Source of the DNA: Novosphingobium endophyticum
GTDB lineage: Bacteria; Pseudomonadota; Alphaproteobacteria; Sphingomonadales; Sphingomonadaceae
Reading direction: 5' to 3'
Length of the DNA: 45,755 nucleotides
Assembly (NCBI RefSeq): GCF_014640675.1
Contig: NZ_BMHK01000029.1
Coordinates: 1-45,755 of the forward strand
This document shows, one piece after another, positions 7,190-14,996 of the stretch. Made by a program: the position numbers and the translations under genes. Positions within the stretch are counted from its first letter, which is position 1. Each line of letters opens with the position of its first letter. The notes beneath the pieces were generated by a model. That model saw only the letters and a list, made by a program, of their open reading frames with translations. It did no database searches and was not told the DNA's origin.

Positions 7190-7630
7190 ATGGCAGCGGA
7201 CCGGTTCATCTCGATCGGCGATCTGGCGCGGCGCACGGGCGTCGCGGTTTCGGCGATCCGCTTCTACGAGGAGAAGGGGTTGCTCACATCGCTGCGCACG
7301 AGGGGCAACCAGCGCCGCTTCCTGCGCTCCGACATCCGGCGCGTCAGCTTTGTCCTCATCGCCCAGAAGCTCGGCCTCGGCCTTGCGGAGATCGAGCGCG
7401 AACTTTCCTTTTTGCCGCAGGGACGCACGCCCACGCTGGCGGACTGGGAACGTATCAGCCTGTCGATGCGCGAGGCGATCGACGCGAAGATCGCGCTGCT
7501 GGAACTGACCCGCCGCAGGCTGGATGGATGCATCGGTTGCGGCTGCCTGAGCCTGACGAAATGCCAGCTCTACAATGCGGACGACGCCGCCGGCAGCGAC
7601 GGGGCGGGGCCGCGCTTTGTGCTGAAGTAA
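7190..7630 (+). CDS. soxR: Redox-sensitive transcriptional activator SoxR
   Basis: A 146-residue MerR-family regulator. The N-terminal winged helix reads SIGDLARRTGVAVSAIRFYEEKGL, split here as SIGDLARRTG and SAIRFYEEKG, followed by a dimerisation helix. The C-terminal [2Fe-2S] motif C-x2-C-x-C-x5-C is intact at Cys114, Cys117, Cys119 and Cys125. The cluster senses redox-cycling compounds, superoxide or nitric oxide. The ATG at 7190 with GGGGAG 5-10 bases upstream is preferred over a TTG at 7178. No soxS is present, as expected outside enterobacteria; the divergent VOC gene is the immediate candidate target. Its stop lies 4 bp from the brnA stop on the opposite strand. Confidence 0.95.
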   Translation: MAADRFISIGDLARRTGVAVSAIRFYEEKGLLTSLRTRGNQRRFLRSDIRRVSFVLIAQKLGLGLAEIERELSFLPQGRTPTLADWERISLSMREAIDAKIALLELTRRRLDGCIGCGCLSLTKCQLYNADDAAGSDGAGPRFVLK

Positions 7631-7634
7631 GGAC

Positions 7635-7916
7635 TCAGATGCCGAGCACCTTGCGCAGCTCCGCGTTGATGCGTGACTGCCAGCCCTTGCCGGTGGCGCG
7701 GAACTTCTCGATCACGTCGGGATCGAGCCGCAGCGTGACCTGCTTCTTGGGGTTCGCGGAGGCGGGGCGGCCGGGATGAGAGAATGTGCCTACGGCCTCA
7801 CGAACGACCTTCCCGCCAACCGAAAGGCGGGCGTAGCGAAAATGGTCTTCGCTCCATTCTGGGGCATCGTCCGGATCAATCCAGGAATCGTCGGTAACGG
7901 GCTTGTTCTCGGTCAT
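7635..7916 (-). CDS. brnA: BrnA antitoxin (ribbon-helix-helix)
   Basis: A 93-residue antitoxin of the type II BrnTA system. The C-terminal half carries the BrnA ribbon-helix-helix domain beginning KKQVTLRLDPDVIEKFRATG and ending with GWQSRINAELRKVLG. The N-terminal half (WIDPDDAPEWSEDHF) is the toxin-contacting segment. BrnA dimers bind BrnT and repress the operon. The coding region overlaps the 3' end of brnT by 41 bp, as is common for this pair, implying translational coupling. The gene is complete, so the module is probably functional. Confidence 0.92.
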   Translation of the reverse strand: MTENKPVTDDSWIDPDDAPEWSEDHFRYARLSVGGKVVREAVGTFSHPGRPASANPKKQVTLRLDPDVIEKFRATGKGWQSRINAELRKVLGI

Positions 7917-8148
7917 TGGCTTTTCTCATTGAAATGATGCGGCGTGCTCCGGCGCGAACAGTCCAAGTAACAGCAACCAAACGCTGATCGAGCATTCCGA
8001 AGGTGTTGTACCGTACCTCTCCATACTCGACGCGATCATCGATCCAGGTGAACTCGGCGCCATCGAAAATCTCATTGGTCCGGGCAAAATCCAGACCACG
8101 CATCCGCAGGGTCAGTTGGCGCTTGGCCTCATCGAATTCAATCTCCAC
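7876..8148 (-). CDS. brnT: BrnT toxin (RelE-like ribonuclease)
   Basis: A 90-residue toxin. BrnT proteins are RelE-fold ribonucleases that inhibit translation. VEIEFDEAKRQLTLRMRGLD matches the BrnT N-terminus (F-D-x-x-K followed by the helix and GLDF), and RRIISMRKANDREQARY is the C-terminal catalytic region. I chose the GTG at 8148 because GGAG lies 8-11 bases upstream and it yields the normal length; the frame extends to 8244 without a recognisable domain. Transcription is from the promoter at 8253-8281. GC content of this module and its upstream DNA is visibly lower than in the flanking genes, suggesting acquisition. Confidence 0.9.
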   Translation of the reverse strand: MEIEFDEAKRQLTLRMRGLDFARTNEIFDGAEFTWIDDRVEYGEVRYNTFGMLDQRLVAVTWTVRAGARRIISMRKANDREQARYRRFLD

Positions 8149-8252
8149 AATCCGCTCCAGTTTTGGACGCTGAAGAACCGACCACTCGGGCAAATGCAGC
8201 TTCGTTCCTGGTGTGGACCCCGGAATTGCACAAAAGCCGAGCAATCGCTCGT

Positions 8253-8281
8253 TAAATAAATGTAACTACAAAAATTGTCAA
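8253..8281 (-). promoter_or_regulatory. brnTA promoter with an internal dyad
   Basis: TTGACA (8276-8281) and TATTTA (8253-8258) are separated by 17 bp on the minus strand in an AT-rich patch just after smc. The spacer contains TGTA-GT-TACA (8261-8270), a small palindrome placed where a BrnA repressor would block RNA polymerase. Start of transcription would fall near 8246, giving a leader of about 97 nt before the GTG of brnT. Confidence 0.65.
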
Positions 8282-8283
8282 TC

Positions 8284-11200
8284 CTACTCCGCCGCCAGCA
8301 GTTCCTCCGCGCCCACCAGGTCGACGCTGACGAGGCGTGAGACGCCTCTTTCGACCATGGTCACGCCGAACAGGCGGTGCATGCGGCTCATCGTCACGGC
8401 ATTGTGGGTGACGATCAGGTAGCGGGTGTCGGTCTCGCGCGTCATGGCGTCGAGCAGGTCGCAGAAGCGCTCGATGTTGGCATCGTCGAGCGGGGCGTCG
8501 ACCTCGTCGAGCACGCAGATCGGCGCGGGGTTGGTGAGGAACAGCGCGAAGATCAGGGCGACGGCGGTGAGTGCCTGCTCGCCGCCCGAAAGCAGCGTGA
8601 GCGATTGCAGCCGCTTGCCGGGCGGCTGGGCGTAGATCTCGAGGCCCGCTTCGAGCGGATCGTCCGAATCGACGAGCGCGAGGTGCGCCTGCCCGCCCTG
8701 GAAGAGCTGCTGGAACAGGCGGCGGAAATGGGCGTCGACGGCTTCGAAGGCGGCGCGCAGGCGTTCGCGGCCCTCCCGGTTGAGATTGCCGATCGAGCCG
8801 CGCAGGCGGTTCACCGCCTCGGCCAGTTCGGCCTTTTCGGTGACGCTGGAACCCAGCTGGGCCTCGGCTTCGGCCAGTTCGTCGGCGGCGACGAGGTTGA
8901 CCGGGCCGATCCGCTCCCGGTCGGCAACCAGCCTGTCCATGGCCGCCGATTCCTGCTGCGTGCCGGCGACGTCGGCGGAAGCGAAAACAAAGCGTTCGGG
9001 AAGGACCGGCGGCGGGCACTGGAAGCGTTCGCCCGAGACACGGGTCATCTCGATGCGGCGCTCGTCCTCGTTCTCGGCGCGGGCGACCGCTCCGGCACGG
9101 GCTTCGCGGGCGCTGGCGAGCGTTTCCTGTGCACCTGCCAGCGCGGCGTCGGCCTGGCGCGCGGCCTCCGTCGCCGCGCCAACGGCGGCTTCGGCCCCGG
9201 CCAGCTCTTCCGCAAGACGAGAGCGTACAGCCTCGCCTTTTTCGATCTCGGCCATGAGCGAGGCCGGCTTGGCCGCGATCACGGCGCGCTCAGTTTCGAT
9301 CTCCTCCAGCCGCCCGGCCATCTGCGCGAGGCGGTTGGTGGCATCGCCCGCCCGCGCCTGCCAGTTACGGATGTCGGCGCGCTGGGCCGCCGTGCGCTCG
9401 CGGGCGACCGCCAGTGCCTGATCGTGCGCGGCAAGGCCCGCCGTGGCCGCTTGCAGCGCGCCCCTGGCCGTCTCGTTCCTGGACTGCGCGGCCCGCAGGG
9501 CGGCGCGGCCGGTTTCGGGGTCTGGCAGCGCCGCGCGTTTCTCCTCCGCGCTGGCAAGATCCCGTTCGGCGGCCTTGCGCTGCTCGGCCAGTTCGCCCAC
9601 CGAGGCGTCGAGTTCGGCGCGGCGGGCGTGATGGCGCTGGAGCGCGTCCTCGGCCTGATCGACCGCGCGCAAGGCGCCGCGTTCGGTATCGGCGGCCTGC
9701 GCGATCGTGCGCTCGGCGGCGATCACCGATGCCTGCAGGGCGGACAGCTGTTGCTGAATCTCGCCTTGCCGCGCATCGGCCTTTGCGACCGCCTCGCGCA
9801 GCCGCGGAAGCTGCGTGTCGAGTTCGGCAAAGCGGTTCTCGGCTTCCAGCCGAGCCGCCTCGGCCGCGCCTTCGCCGCGCGCGACGAAACCGTCCCAGCG
9901 TCGCAGCAGGCCCGTGCGCGTCACCAGCCATTCGCCGGGGCCGAGCGGGCGCGCGTCATCCTCGTCGGCGACATGGACCAGCGCGAGCCTTGCGGCGAGT
10001 TCGGGCGGGCACTGCGTGACGTGGGCGGCAAGGCTTTCCGGAACGGGCTTCGGCGCCTCCGCGCCCGTCCAGAAACGCCCGTCCGCATTTTCGAGATGCC
10101 CGAGCGGCGCCTTGGCGTCGCGGCCGAGCACGGCGGCCAGCGCGCGTTCAAATCCGGGCGCGGCGCGCACGGCGTCGATGGCAACGGGCAACCCATGCGC
10201 GGCCCTGGCGCCCTTGGCCCGCGCCTCGCGGTCGCGCAGCAGCGCGGCGTGCTCGCGTTCGATACCGGTCAGGTCGGCGCGGGCGCCCGACAGCTCGGAG
10301 GCCGCAAGGTCACGCTCGGCCTGCAGCCCGGACTTGCGTGCCTGCTGTGCTTCCAGTCCTTCGCGCGCCTCGGCGAGGGCGGCGGCGGCGGCTTCGGCCC
10401 GAGCTTTCGCCTCGGCCACGGCGGCATCGAGGTCGCCTTGCGCCGGGAGCGCCCCGATCTGAGACTGCAGCCGCGCGGCTTCCGAGGCGAGGCGATCGAG
10501 CCGGCCGCGCGCCTGTGCCAGTTCGGCATCGGCAATGCGCCATTCCGCTTCGACGCCGGCCTGTTCGGCGGTGGCCTGGGCAAGGCCCAGTTCGGCGGCG
10601 CGGGCGGCACGCTCGGCGCCTTCCAGCGCATTGGCCAGGCGCGGGCGGTGGGTCTCGTCCTGTTCGAGCTGCTTCGCGCCTTCGGCAAGCTCGCGTTCGA
10701 GGCGTGCCAGCGCCTCGGCCGCATCGCGGGTCAGGCGGTCCGCATCGCGGCGGTCTTCCTCCAGGCGAGTGCGCTGGCGGTCGAGGTCGGCAAGGCGCTG
10801 CTCGGCGGCTTCGAGCTGGCTGGTCAGCGTCGCCATGCGGTGGCCCTGCGCGGTGGCGTCGTCGCGCCGGTCGGCGAGTTCGTCGCGTGCTTCGGCCAGA
10901 GCCCCGGCAGCGGCGGCCTGCGCGTCCTGAGCCTGTTTCGCCGCTCCCTGCGCCTCGGCGACGCGCGCTTCGGCGGCCTGCGCTTCCTTGCGCGCGGCAT
11001 CGGCGGCGGCGGCGGCATCGCGCCAGCGGGCGTAGACGAGGCGCGCCTCGGCAAGGCGGATCTGGTCCGACAGCGTCCTGTAGCGCTCCGCCGCCTTGGC
11101 CTGCCGCCTCAGCGTGGCGACCTGCTTGTCGAGGCCGGCCATGATGTCCTCGAGCCGCGCGAGGTTGGCCTCGGTCGCGCGCAGCTTCTGTTCGGCGTCC

Positions 11201-11718
11201 TTGCGGCGCACGTGCAGGCCGGCGATGCCCGCCGCCTCTTCCAGCATGGCGCGCCGTTCGGTCGGCTTGGCGGCGATGACGGCGGCGATCTTGCCCTGGC
11301 TGACCAGCGCCGGGGAGTGCGCGCCGGTCGCGGCATCGGCGAAGATCAGCGCGACGTCCTTGGCACGTACGTCACGGCCGTTGACGCGATAGGCGCTGCC
11401 CGCGCCGCGCTCGATGCGGCGCACGACCTCGAGTTCCTCGCGCGCGCCGTCGATGGGCGCGGTTTCGCCGGAGAGCACGACTTCGGCGAAACTGCGCGGC
11501 GGACGTGTGGACGTGCCCGCAAAGATCACGTCCTCCATGCCGCCGCCGCGCATCGACTTGGGCGAGCTTTCGCCCATGACCCAGCGGATCGCTTCGAGCA
11601 GGTTGGACTTGCCGCAGCCGTTGGGGCCGACAACGCCGGTCAGCCCCGGTTCGATGCGCAGTTCGGCGGGCTCGACGAAGCTCTTGAAACCACTGAGCTT
11701 GAGCCGCCTTATGCGCAT
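8284..11718 (-). CDS. smc: Chromosome segregation protein SMC
   Basis: A 1144-residue SMC ATPase, the core of bacterial condensin. The N-terminal Walker A reads GPNGCGKSN (about residues 31-39). Two long Ala/Glu/Arg-rich coiled coils flank a hinge region (around AVLGRDAKAPLG). The C-terminal head has the ABC signature LLSGGEQALT and Walker B VLDEVDAPLDD. Length is typical for alphaproteobacteria. The strongly biased coiled coil generates very long spurious open frames on the opposite strand (8377-12399), which I leave out. It is the last gene of a minus-strand run dciA, dsbA-like, dsbA-like, smc; the previous gene ends 27 bp upstream. scpA and scpB are not in the window. Confidence 0.96.
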   Translation of the reverse strand: MRIRRLKLSGFKSFVEPAELRIEPGLTGVVGPNGCGKSNLLEAIRWVMGESSPKSMRGGGMEDVIFAGTSTRPPRSFAEVVLSGETAPIDGAREELEVVRRIERGAGSAYRVNGRDVRAKDVALIFADAATGAHSPALVSQGKIAAVIAAKPTERRAMLEEAAGIAGLHVRRKDAEQKLRATEANLARLEDIMAGLDKQVATLRRQAKAAERYRTLSDQIRLAEARLVYARWRDAAAAADAARKEAQAAEARVAEAQGAAKQAQDAQAAAAGALAEARDELADRRDDATAQGHRMATLTSQLEAAEQRLADLDRQRTRLEEDRRDADRLTRDAAEALARLERELAEGAKQLEQDETHRPRLANALEGAERAARAAELGLAQATAEQAGVEAEWRIADAELAQARGRLDRLASEAARLQSQIGALPAQGDLDAAVAEAKARAEAAAAALAEAREGLEAQQARKSGLQAERDLAASELSGARADLTGIEREHAALLRDREARAKGARAAHGLPVAIDAVRAAPGFERALAAVLGRDAKAPLGHLENADGRFWTGAEAPKPVPESLAAHVTQCPPELAARLALVHVADEDDARPLGPGEWLVTRTGLLRRWDGFVARGEGAAEAARLEAENRFAELDTQLPRLREAVAKADARQGEIQQQLSALQASVIAAERTIAQAADTERGALRAVDQAEDALQRHHARRAELDASVGELAEQRKAAERDLASAEEKRAALPDPETGRAALRAAQSRNETARGALQAATAGLAAHDQALAVARERTAAQRADIRNWQARAGDATNRLAQMAGRLEEIETERAVIAAKPASLMAEIEKGEAVRSRLAEELAGAEAAVGAATEAARQADAALAGAQETLASAREARAGAVARAENEDERRIEMTRVSGERFQCPPPVLPERFVFASADVAGTQQESAAMDRLVADRERIGPVNLVAADELAEAEAQLGSSVTEKAELAEAVNRLRGSIGNLNREGRERLRAAFEAVDAHFRRLFQQLFQGGQAHLALVDSDDPLEAGLEIYAQPPGKRLQSLTLLSGGEQALTAVALIFALFLTNPAPICVLDEVDAPLDDANIERFCDLLDAMTRETDTRYLIVTHNAVTMSRMHRLFGVTMVERGVSRLVSVDLVGAEELLAAE

Positions 11719-11745
11719 CGGCGCGCGCCTATGGGAGCTGGCGCA

Positions 11746-12501
11746 TCAGCGTGCGCCCGCCTGTTGCAGCTTGGTTTCAAGCGCGGGCCAGCCCATCGAG
11801 CCGACGTTGGCGCCGTTGATGAGGAAGGTCGGCGTGCCGGTGACGTTGAATTGCTTGGTCGCCGCCTCGGTCTGGTCGGCGAGGGCCTTGGCCCTGGCGG
11901 TATCGGCGAGGCAGGCCTCGGCCTGATCCCTCGCGACGCCGCGCGAAGCGAAGAAGGCGACCATGCCCGCGGCCTCGGCCACGGCTGGGATCTGCTGCGG
12001 CGGAGGCATGGCGCCGATGGCCTTGAGCTTGTCCTCGCCCAGCGCCTGGACGTTCTGGAACATGTTTGGCTGCCAGGCCCAGAACTGCTCGGCGAGCGGA
12101 ATCGCTGCCTCCGTGGAACTGCAGGTGGCGAGCAACGAGGCCGGGACGTCGTACGGGTTGAGCATGAACAAGCGCAGCTCATAGCTGACGCGGCCGCTGG
12201 AGACATACTCGTCGCGGATATCGGCGAAGCCTTCCTTGGCGAACTCGGCGCAGTGCGAGCAGCTCAGCGCGCCATACTCGACCAGCTTGATCGGGGCTTC
12301 GGGATTGCCGAGGCGATAGCCGCCCTCTTCGGTCTTCGCGACGATCTCCGTCCAGCTCTTGCCCGCTGGCGCGGCGATGGGGGCAATCGGTTCGCTTGAC
12401 GTGGGGGCGGCGTTTTCCTCCTTCTTGTCCCCGCAGGCGGCGAGGCCGAGGGCGAGCGGGGCGGCGATCAGGCCGAGCGCGATCTGGCGGAAACGGTTCA
12501 T
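11746..12501 (-). CDS. DsbA-like thioredoxin-fold lipoprotein
   Basis: A 251-residue secreted thiol oxidoreductase. A signal peptide ends in the lipobox LAAC (Cys23), so it is probably an anchored lipoprotein. After a Pro/Ala-rich linker the thioredoxin fold begins (LGNPEAPIKLVEYGALSC), with the active-site CSHC (CxxC) motif. A DsbA-type helical insert follows and the cis-Pro region is GTPTFLING. The protein would oxidise or isomerise periplasmic disulfides; no DsbB is seen here. A good AAAGGA Shine-Dalgarno precedes the start. It is a paralogue of the next gene upstream, probably a tandem duplication, and lies 27 bp before smc. Confidence 0.88.
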   Translation of the reverse strand: MNRFRQIALGLIAAPLALGLAACGDKKEENAAPTSSEPIAPIAAPAGKSWTEIVAKTEEGGYRLGNPEAPIKLVEYGALSCSHCAEFAKEGFADIRDEYVSSGRVSYELRLFMLNPYDVPASLLATCSSTEAAIPLAEQFWAWQPNMFQNVQALGEDKLKAIGAMPPPQQIPAVAEAAGMVAFFASRGVARDQAEACLADTARAKALADQTEAATKQFNVTGTPTFLINGANVGSMGWPALETKLQQAGAR

Positions 12502-12616
12502 CGAGGCGAATCCTTTGCGTATAGGAAATGGCTAGCCCATGGCTGGATCAGATCAAGGGCGCAGGGGCGTTTTCCGGGGCATATCTCCACAGCTAACCTG
12601 GCGGATTTCGGTGATT

Positions 12617-13354
12617 TCAGGTGCTACCGGCGCGCAGTGCGGCGATTCGGTCGGAGAGCACCCTGGAGAGCCCGCCCCAATCGTGAACTTCCTGCACCTT
12701 GCCGTTGAGGACGAAGCTGGGCGTGCCGCTGATGCCCAGCGTCTGGGCAGTCACCTGCTGTTCCTTGAGCTTCTCCAGCATGGCCTTATCGCCAAGGCAC
12801 CGGTCGGCCTGCGCGCGGTCGAGCCCCCACTGCTGGACTTTCGCATAGAAACCGAAGTCGCTTGCCACGGCGCGCATGCGGTTGACCATCTCACCCTGGT
12901 ACCAGCGCGCCTGCTGCTCGCGGCTCAGCTTCTCGACCTTGGGCAGCCACTTGTCCTGCGTGCCCATAAAGGCTCCGTGCCGCACCCAGAAGCGCTTTGG
13001 ATCGCCGCAGGCGGCGAGCATGGCGACCGTAAGATCGATCGGGTTGCGCAGCAGGTTCGTCACGGTCACCTGTATCTGGCCCTTGGGCACCATGGTCAGG
13101 CGCAGCGCGGCGTCCGACTGGCGGTGGAAGTCGGCACAGTGCGAACAGGTGTAGCTGACGTACTCGGTCAGCTTGATCGGCGCGTCGGGATTGCCGAGGG
13201 TATGGCTGCCATCGGCAGTCACGCCGATGCGGGCGTTCCAGTTGTTGCCCTTGGCCGGTTCGAGCGGCTTGGGCGGCGTCGCGGCGAGGCCGAGCGCGGC
13301 ACAGGCGGCGAGGAGTGCTCCCCGTGCGAAGAGATTAACGGCAGCGGATTTCAT
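12617..13354 (-). CDS. DsbA-like thioredoxin-fold periplasmic protein
   Basis: A 245-residue secreted protein, paralogous to the following gene. It has an N-terminal signal peptide (hydrophobic ARGALLAACAALGLAAT) and the thioredoxin core with YTCSHCADF (CxxC). The cis-Pro loop is GTPSFVLNG. LAAC within the signal could act as a lipobox, but cleavage after LGLAA is equally plausible. The ATG at 13354 shares one base with the dciA stop (TGATG), implying translational coupling; a GTG one codon earlier is possible. The two CxxC proteins may act as an oxidase/isomerase pair. The 115-bp gap downstream may carry a separate promoter for the second copy. Confidence 0.87.
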   Translation of the reverse strand: MKSAAVNLFARGALLAACAALGLAATPPKPLEPAKGNNWNARIGVTADGSHTLGNPDAPIKLTEYVSYTCSHCADFHRQSDAALRLTMVPKGQIQVTVTNLLRNPIDLTVAMLAACGDPKRFWVRHGAFMGTQDKWLPKVEKLSREQQARWYQGEMVNRMRAVASDFGFYAKVQQWGLDRAQADRCLGDKAMLEKLKEQQVTAQTLGISGTPSFVLNGKVQEVHDWGGLSRVLSDRIAALRAGST

Positions 13355-13908
13355 CACGTGTCTTCCTGGTCCTCTTTCGCTCCGAGGCTGCGCGCCAGCG
13401 ATTCCAGCACCGCGCGAAGCTCCGGGTCGCCGATGTCGCGCAGCGATTCCCCCAGCTCGAGCGGGACCGGCTTCAGCGACGGCGGTGCGGCCTTGGGCTC
13501 TGAAGCAGTCGGAGGCTTAACCTCGCCTTGCCGGATCTTGGCCCGGCCGACGGCGTTGTAGCCGAAAAAGCGGTTCACCCGCTCGATGATCTCGGGGATC
13601 ACGTGCTGGATCATCGGCGCGTGCGCGGGCACGACGACGAGCTGGAGAATGCCGTCGCTCTTTTCGCCCGGCGGGAAGCGGATCGATTCGGGAGAGCAGA
13701 CCCTGGCATGGCGCGCGCCCACGATCTCCGGCCATCGCGACACCACGCTCGACTGGACGAAGCCGAAACGGCGGAACGCGGTGCGCCCCACTTCCGGCAT
13801 GAAGTCCGAAATCGCGCGCGCAGGCCCGCCGCGCGGGCGCTCATAGCGTTTGAGGCCGGACGGTTTCCCGCCCGATTTGCCCGATCGATTTCCGCGTTCC
13901 CGTTCCAT
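13354..13908 (-). CDS. dciA: DUF721/DciA-like protein
   Basis: A 184-residue protein with the DUF721 (DciA) fold in the centre: FGFVQSSVVSRWPEIVG, then HARVCSPESIRFPPG, then LQLVVVPAHAPMIQHVIPEII and RVNRFFGYNAVGRAKI. DciA is the ancestral loader of the replicative helicase DnaB in bacteria lacking DnaC. The basic N-terminus and proline-rich, acidic C-terminus look disordered. The gene heads a minus-strand run that ends with smc and diverges from mutY with 29 bp between the start codons. Assignment to DciA is by family resemblance; helicase loading in this organism is inferred. Confidence 0.8.
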   Translation of the reverse strand: MERERGNRSGKSGGKPSGLKRYERPRGGPARAISDFMPEVGRTAFRRFGFVQSSVVSRWPEIVGARHARVCSPESIRFPPGEKSDGILQLVVVPAHAPMIQHVIPEIIERVNRFFGYNAVGRAKIRQGEVKPPTASEPKAAPPSLKPVPLELGESLRDIGDPELRAVLESLARSLGAKEDQEDT

Positions 13909-13924
13909 TGCGCGCGTTCAAATG

Positions 13925-13941
13925 CCATAGCGCGGCTATGG
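13925..13941. promoter_or_regulatory. Palindrome overlapping the mutY start in the dciA-mutY divergent gap
   Basis: CCATAGC-GCG-GCTATGG is a perfect 7-bp-arm dyad whose right arm contains the mutY ATG (13938-13940). It occupies more than half of the 29-bp gap between two divergent start codons, leaving almost no space for a conventional promoter or Shine-Dalgarno sequence. It could be an operator or an mRNA hairpin; it could also be chance. Confidence 0.4.
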
Positions 13942-14996
13942 AAGCCAGTTCCGATACGATCCCGCGCAAGCTTCTCGACTGGTACGACGCCCATGCGCGG
14001 GACCTGCCCTGGCGGGCGCGGCCGGGAACCGAGGCGCCCGACCCCTACCGCGTCTGGCTTTCCGAAGTCATGCTCCAGCAGACCACCGTGGCGGCAGTGC
14101 GGGGCTATTACGCCGAATTCACGCGCCGCTGGCCGACCGTTGAGGAGCTCGCCGCCGCCGCAGACGAGGAGGTCATGGCCGCCTGGGCGGGGCTGGGATA
14201 TTACGCCCGTGCCCGCAACCTGCTGGCCTGCGCGCGCGAAGTCGCGGCGCGCGGCGGCGAATTTCCCGGCACCGAAGAGGGCCTGCGCGCCTTGCCGGGG
14301 TTAGGGGCCTATACCGCGGCTGCCGTCGCCGCGATTGCCTTCGGCCGGCGCGCCGTGGTCGTCGATGCCAATGTCGAGCGCGTCGTCGCGCGGCTGTTCG
14401 CGCTGGACGAGCCGCTTCCCGGCGGCCGCGCGGCAATCCGCGAGAAGGCCGATGCGATCACTCCCGCGACGCGCGGCGGAGACTTTGCGCAGGCCATGAT
14501 GGATCTGGGCGCGACGGTCTGCACCAGCCGTTCGCCGCGCTGCCTGCTCTGCCCGCTTGCCGCCCGGTGCGCCGCGCGAGCCCTGGGCGAACCCGGGCGC
14601 TTTCCGGTCAAGGCGCCGAAGAAAGCCCGTCCGGCCCGCCGCGGTCGCGCGTTCTGGATCGAGTGTGACGAACGCGTCTGGCTGGTCCGGCGTCCCGGCA
14701 GGGGCATGCTCGGCGGCATGCGCGCCTTGCCCGATGATGGCTGGCATTCGCGCGCCGACGGATCGGGGGAGGGGCCGCTCGACGGGCCATGGGGGCATGC
14801 CGGCAAGGTCGCGCACGTTTTCACCCATTTCGCGCTGGAGCTGCAATTGGCGGTTTATCTCGGCGACCGATGCGATAGTCTCGGCGCCGAGGAAGGCGAG
14901 TGGTGGCCGCTGGACCGGCTTGAGGAAGCCGGACTGCCCACGCTCTTTGCCAAGGCGGCGCGGCTCGCGCTGGCCGATACGGGAGAATTGGCATGA
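13938..14996 (+). CDS. mutY: A/G-specific adenine DNA glycosylase
   Basis: A 352-residue base-excision repair enzyme that removes adenine mispaired with 8-oxoguanine. It shows the catalytic-Glu segment SEVMLQQTT, helix-hairpin-helix LPGLGAYTAAAVAAIAFG with the catalytic Asp in VVDANVERV, and the [4Fe-4S] ligand set C-x6-C-x2-C-x5-C (CTSRSPRCLLCPLAARC). The C-terminal third is the NUDIX-like 8-oxoG recognition domain (GMLGGMRALP, VFTHFALEL). The ATG at 13938 is preferred to a TTG at 13908. The stop overlaps the next gene's start by 4 bp (ATGA). Confidence 0.95.
   Translation: MEASSDTIPRKLLDWYDAHARDLPWRARPGTEAPDPYRVWLSEVMLQQTTVAAVRGYYAEFTRRWPTVEELAAAADEEVMAAWAGLGYYARARNLLACAREVAARGGEFPGTEEGLRALPGLGAYTAAAVAAIAFGRRAVVVDANVERVVARLFALDEPLPGGRAAIREKADAITPATRGGDFAQAMMDLGATVCTSRSPRCLLCPLAARCAARALGEPGRFPVKAPKKARPARRGRAFWIECDERVWLVRRPGRGMLGGMRALPDDGWHSRADGSGEGPLDGPWGHAGKVAHVFTHFALELQLAVYLGDRCDSLGAEEGEWWPLDRLEEAGLPTLFAKAARLALADTGELA

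Noticed and set aside
8377..12399. A 1340-residue plus-strand open frame antisense to smc and the DsbA-like gene
   Set aside because: It is the reverse-complement shadow of the Ala/Glu/Arg-rich coiled coil of SMC in GC-rich DNA; it has no domain and no ribosome binding site.
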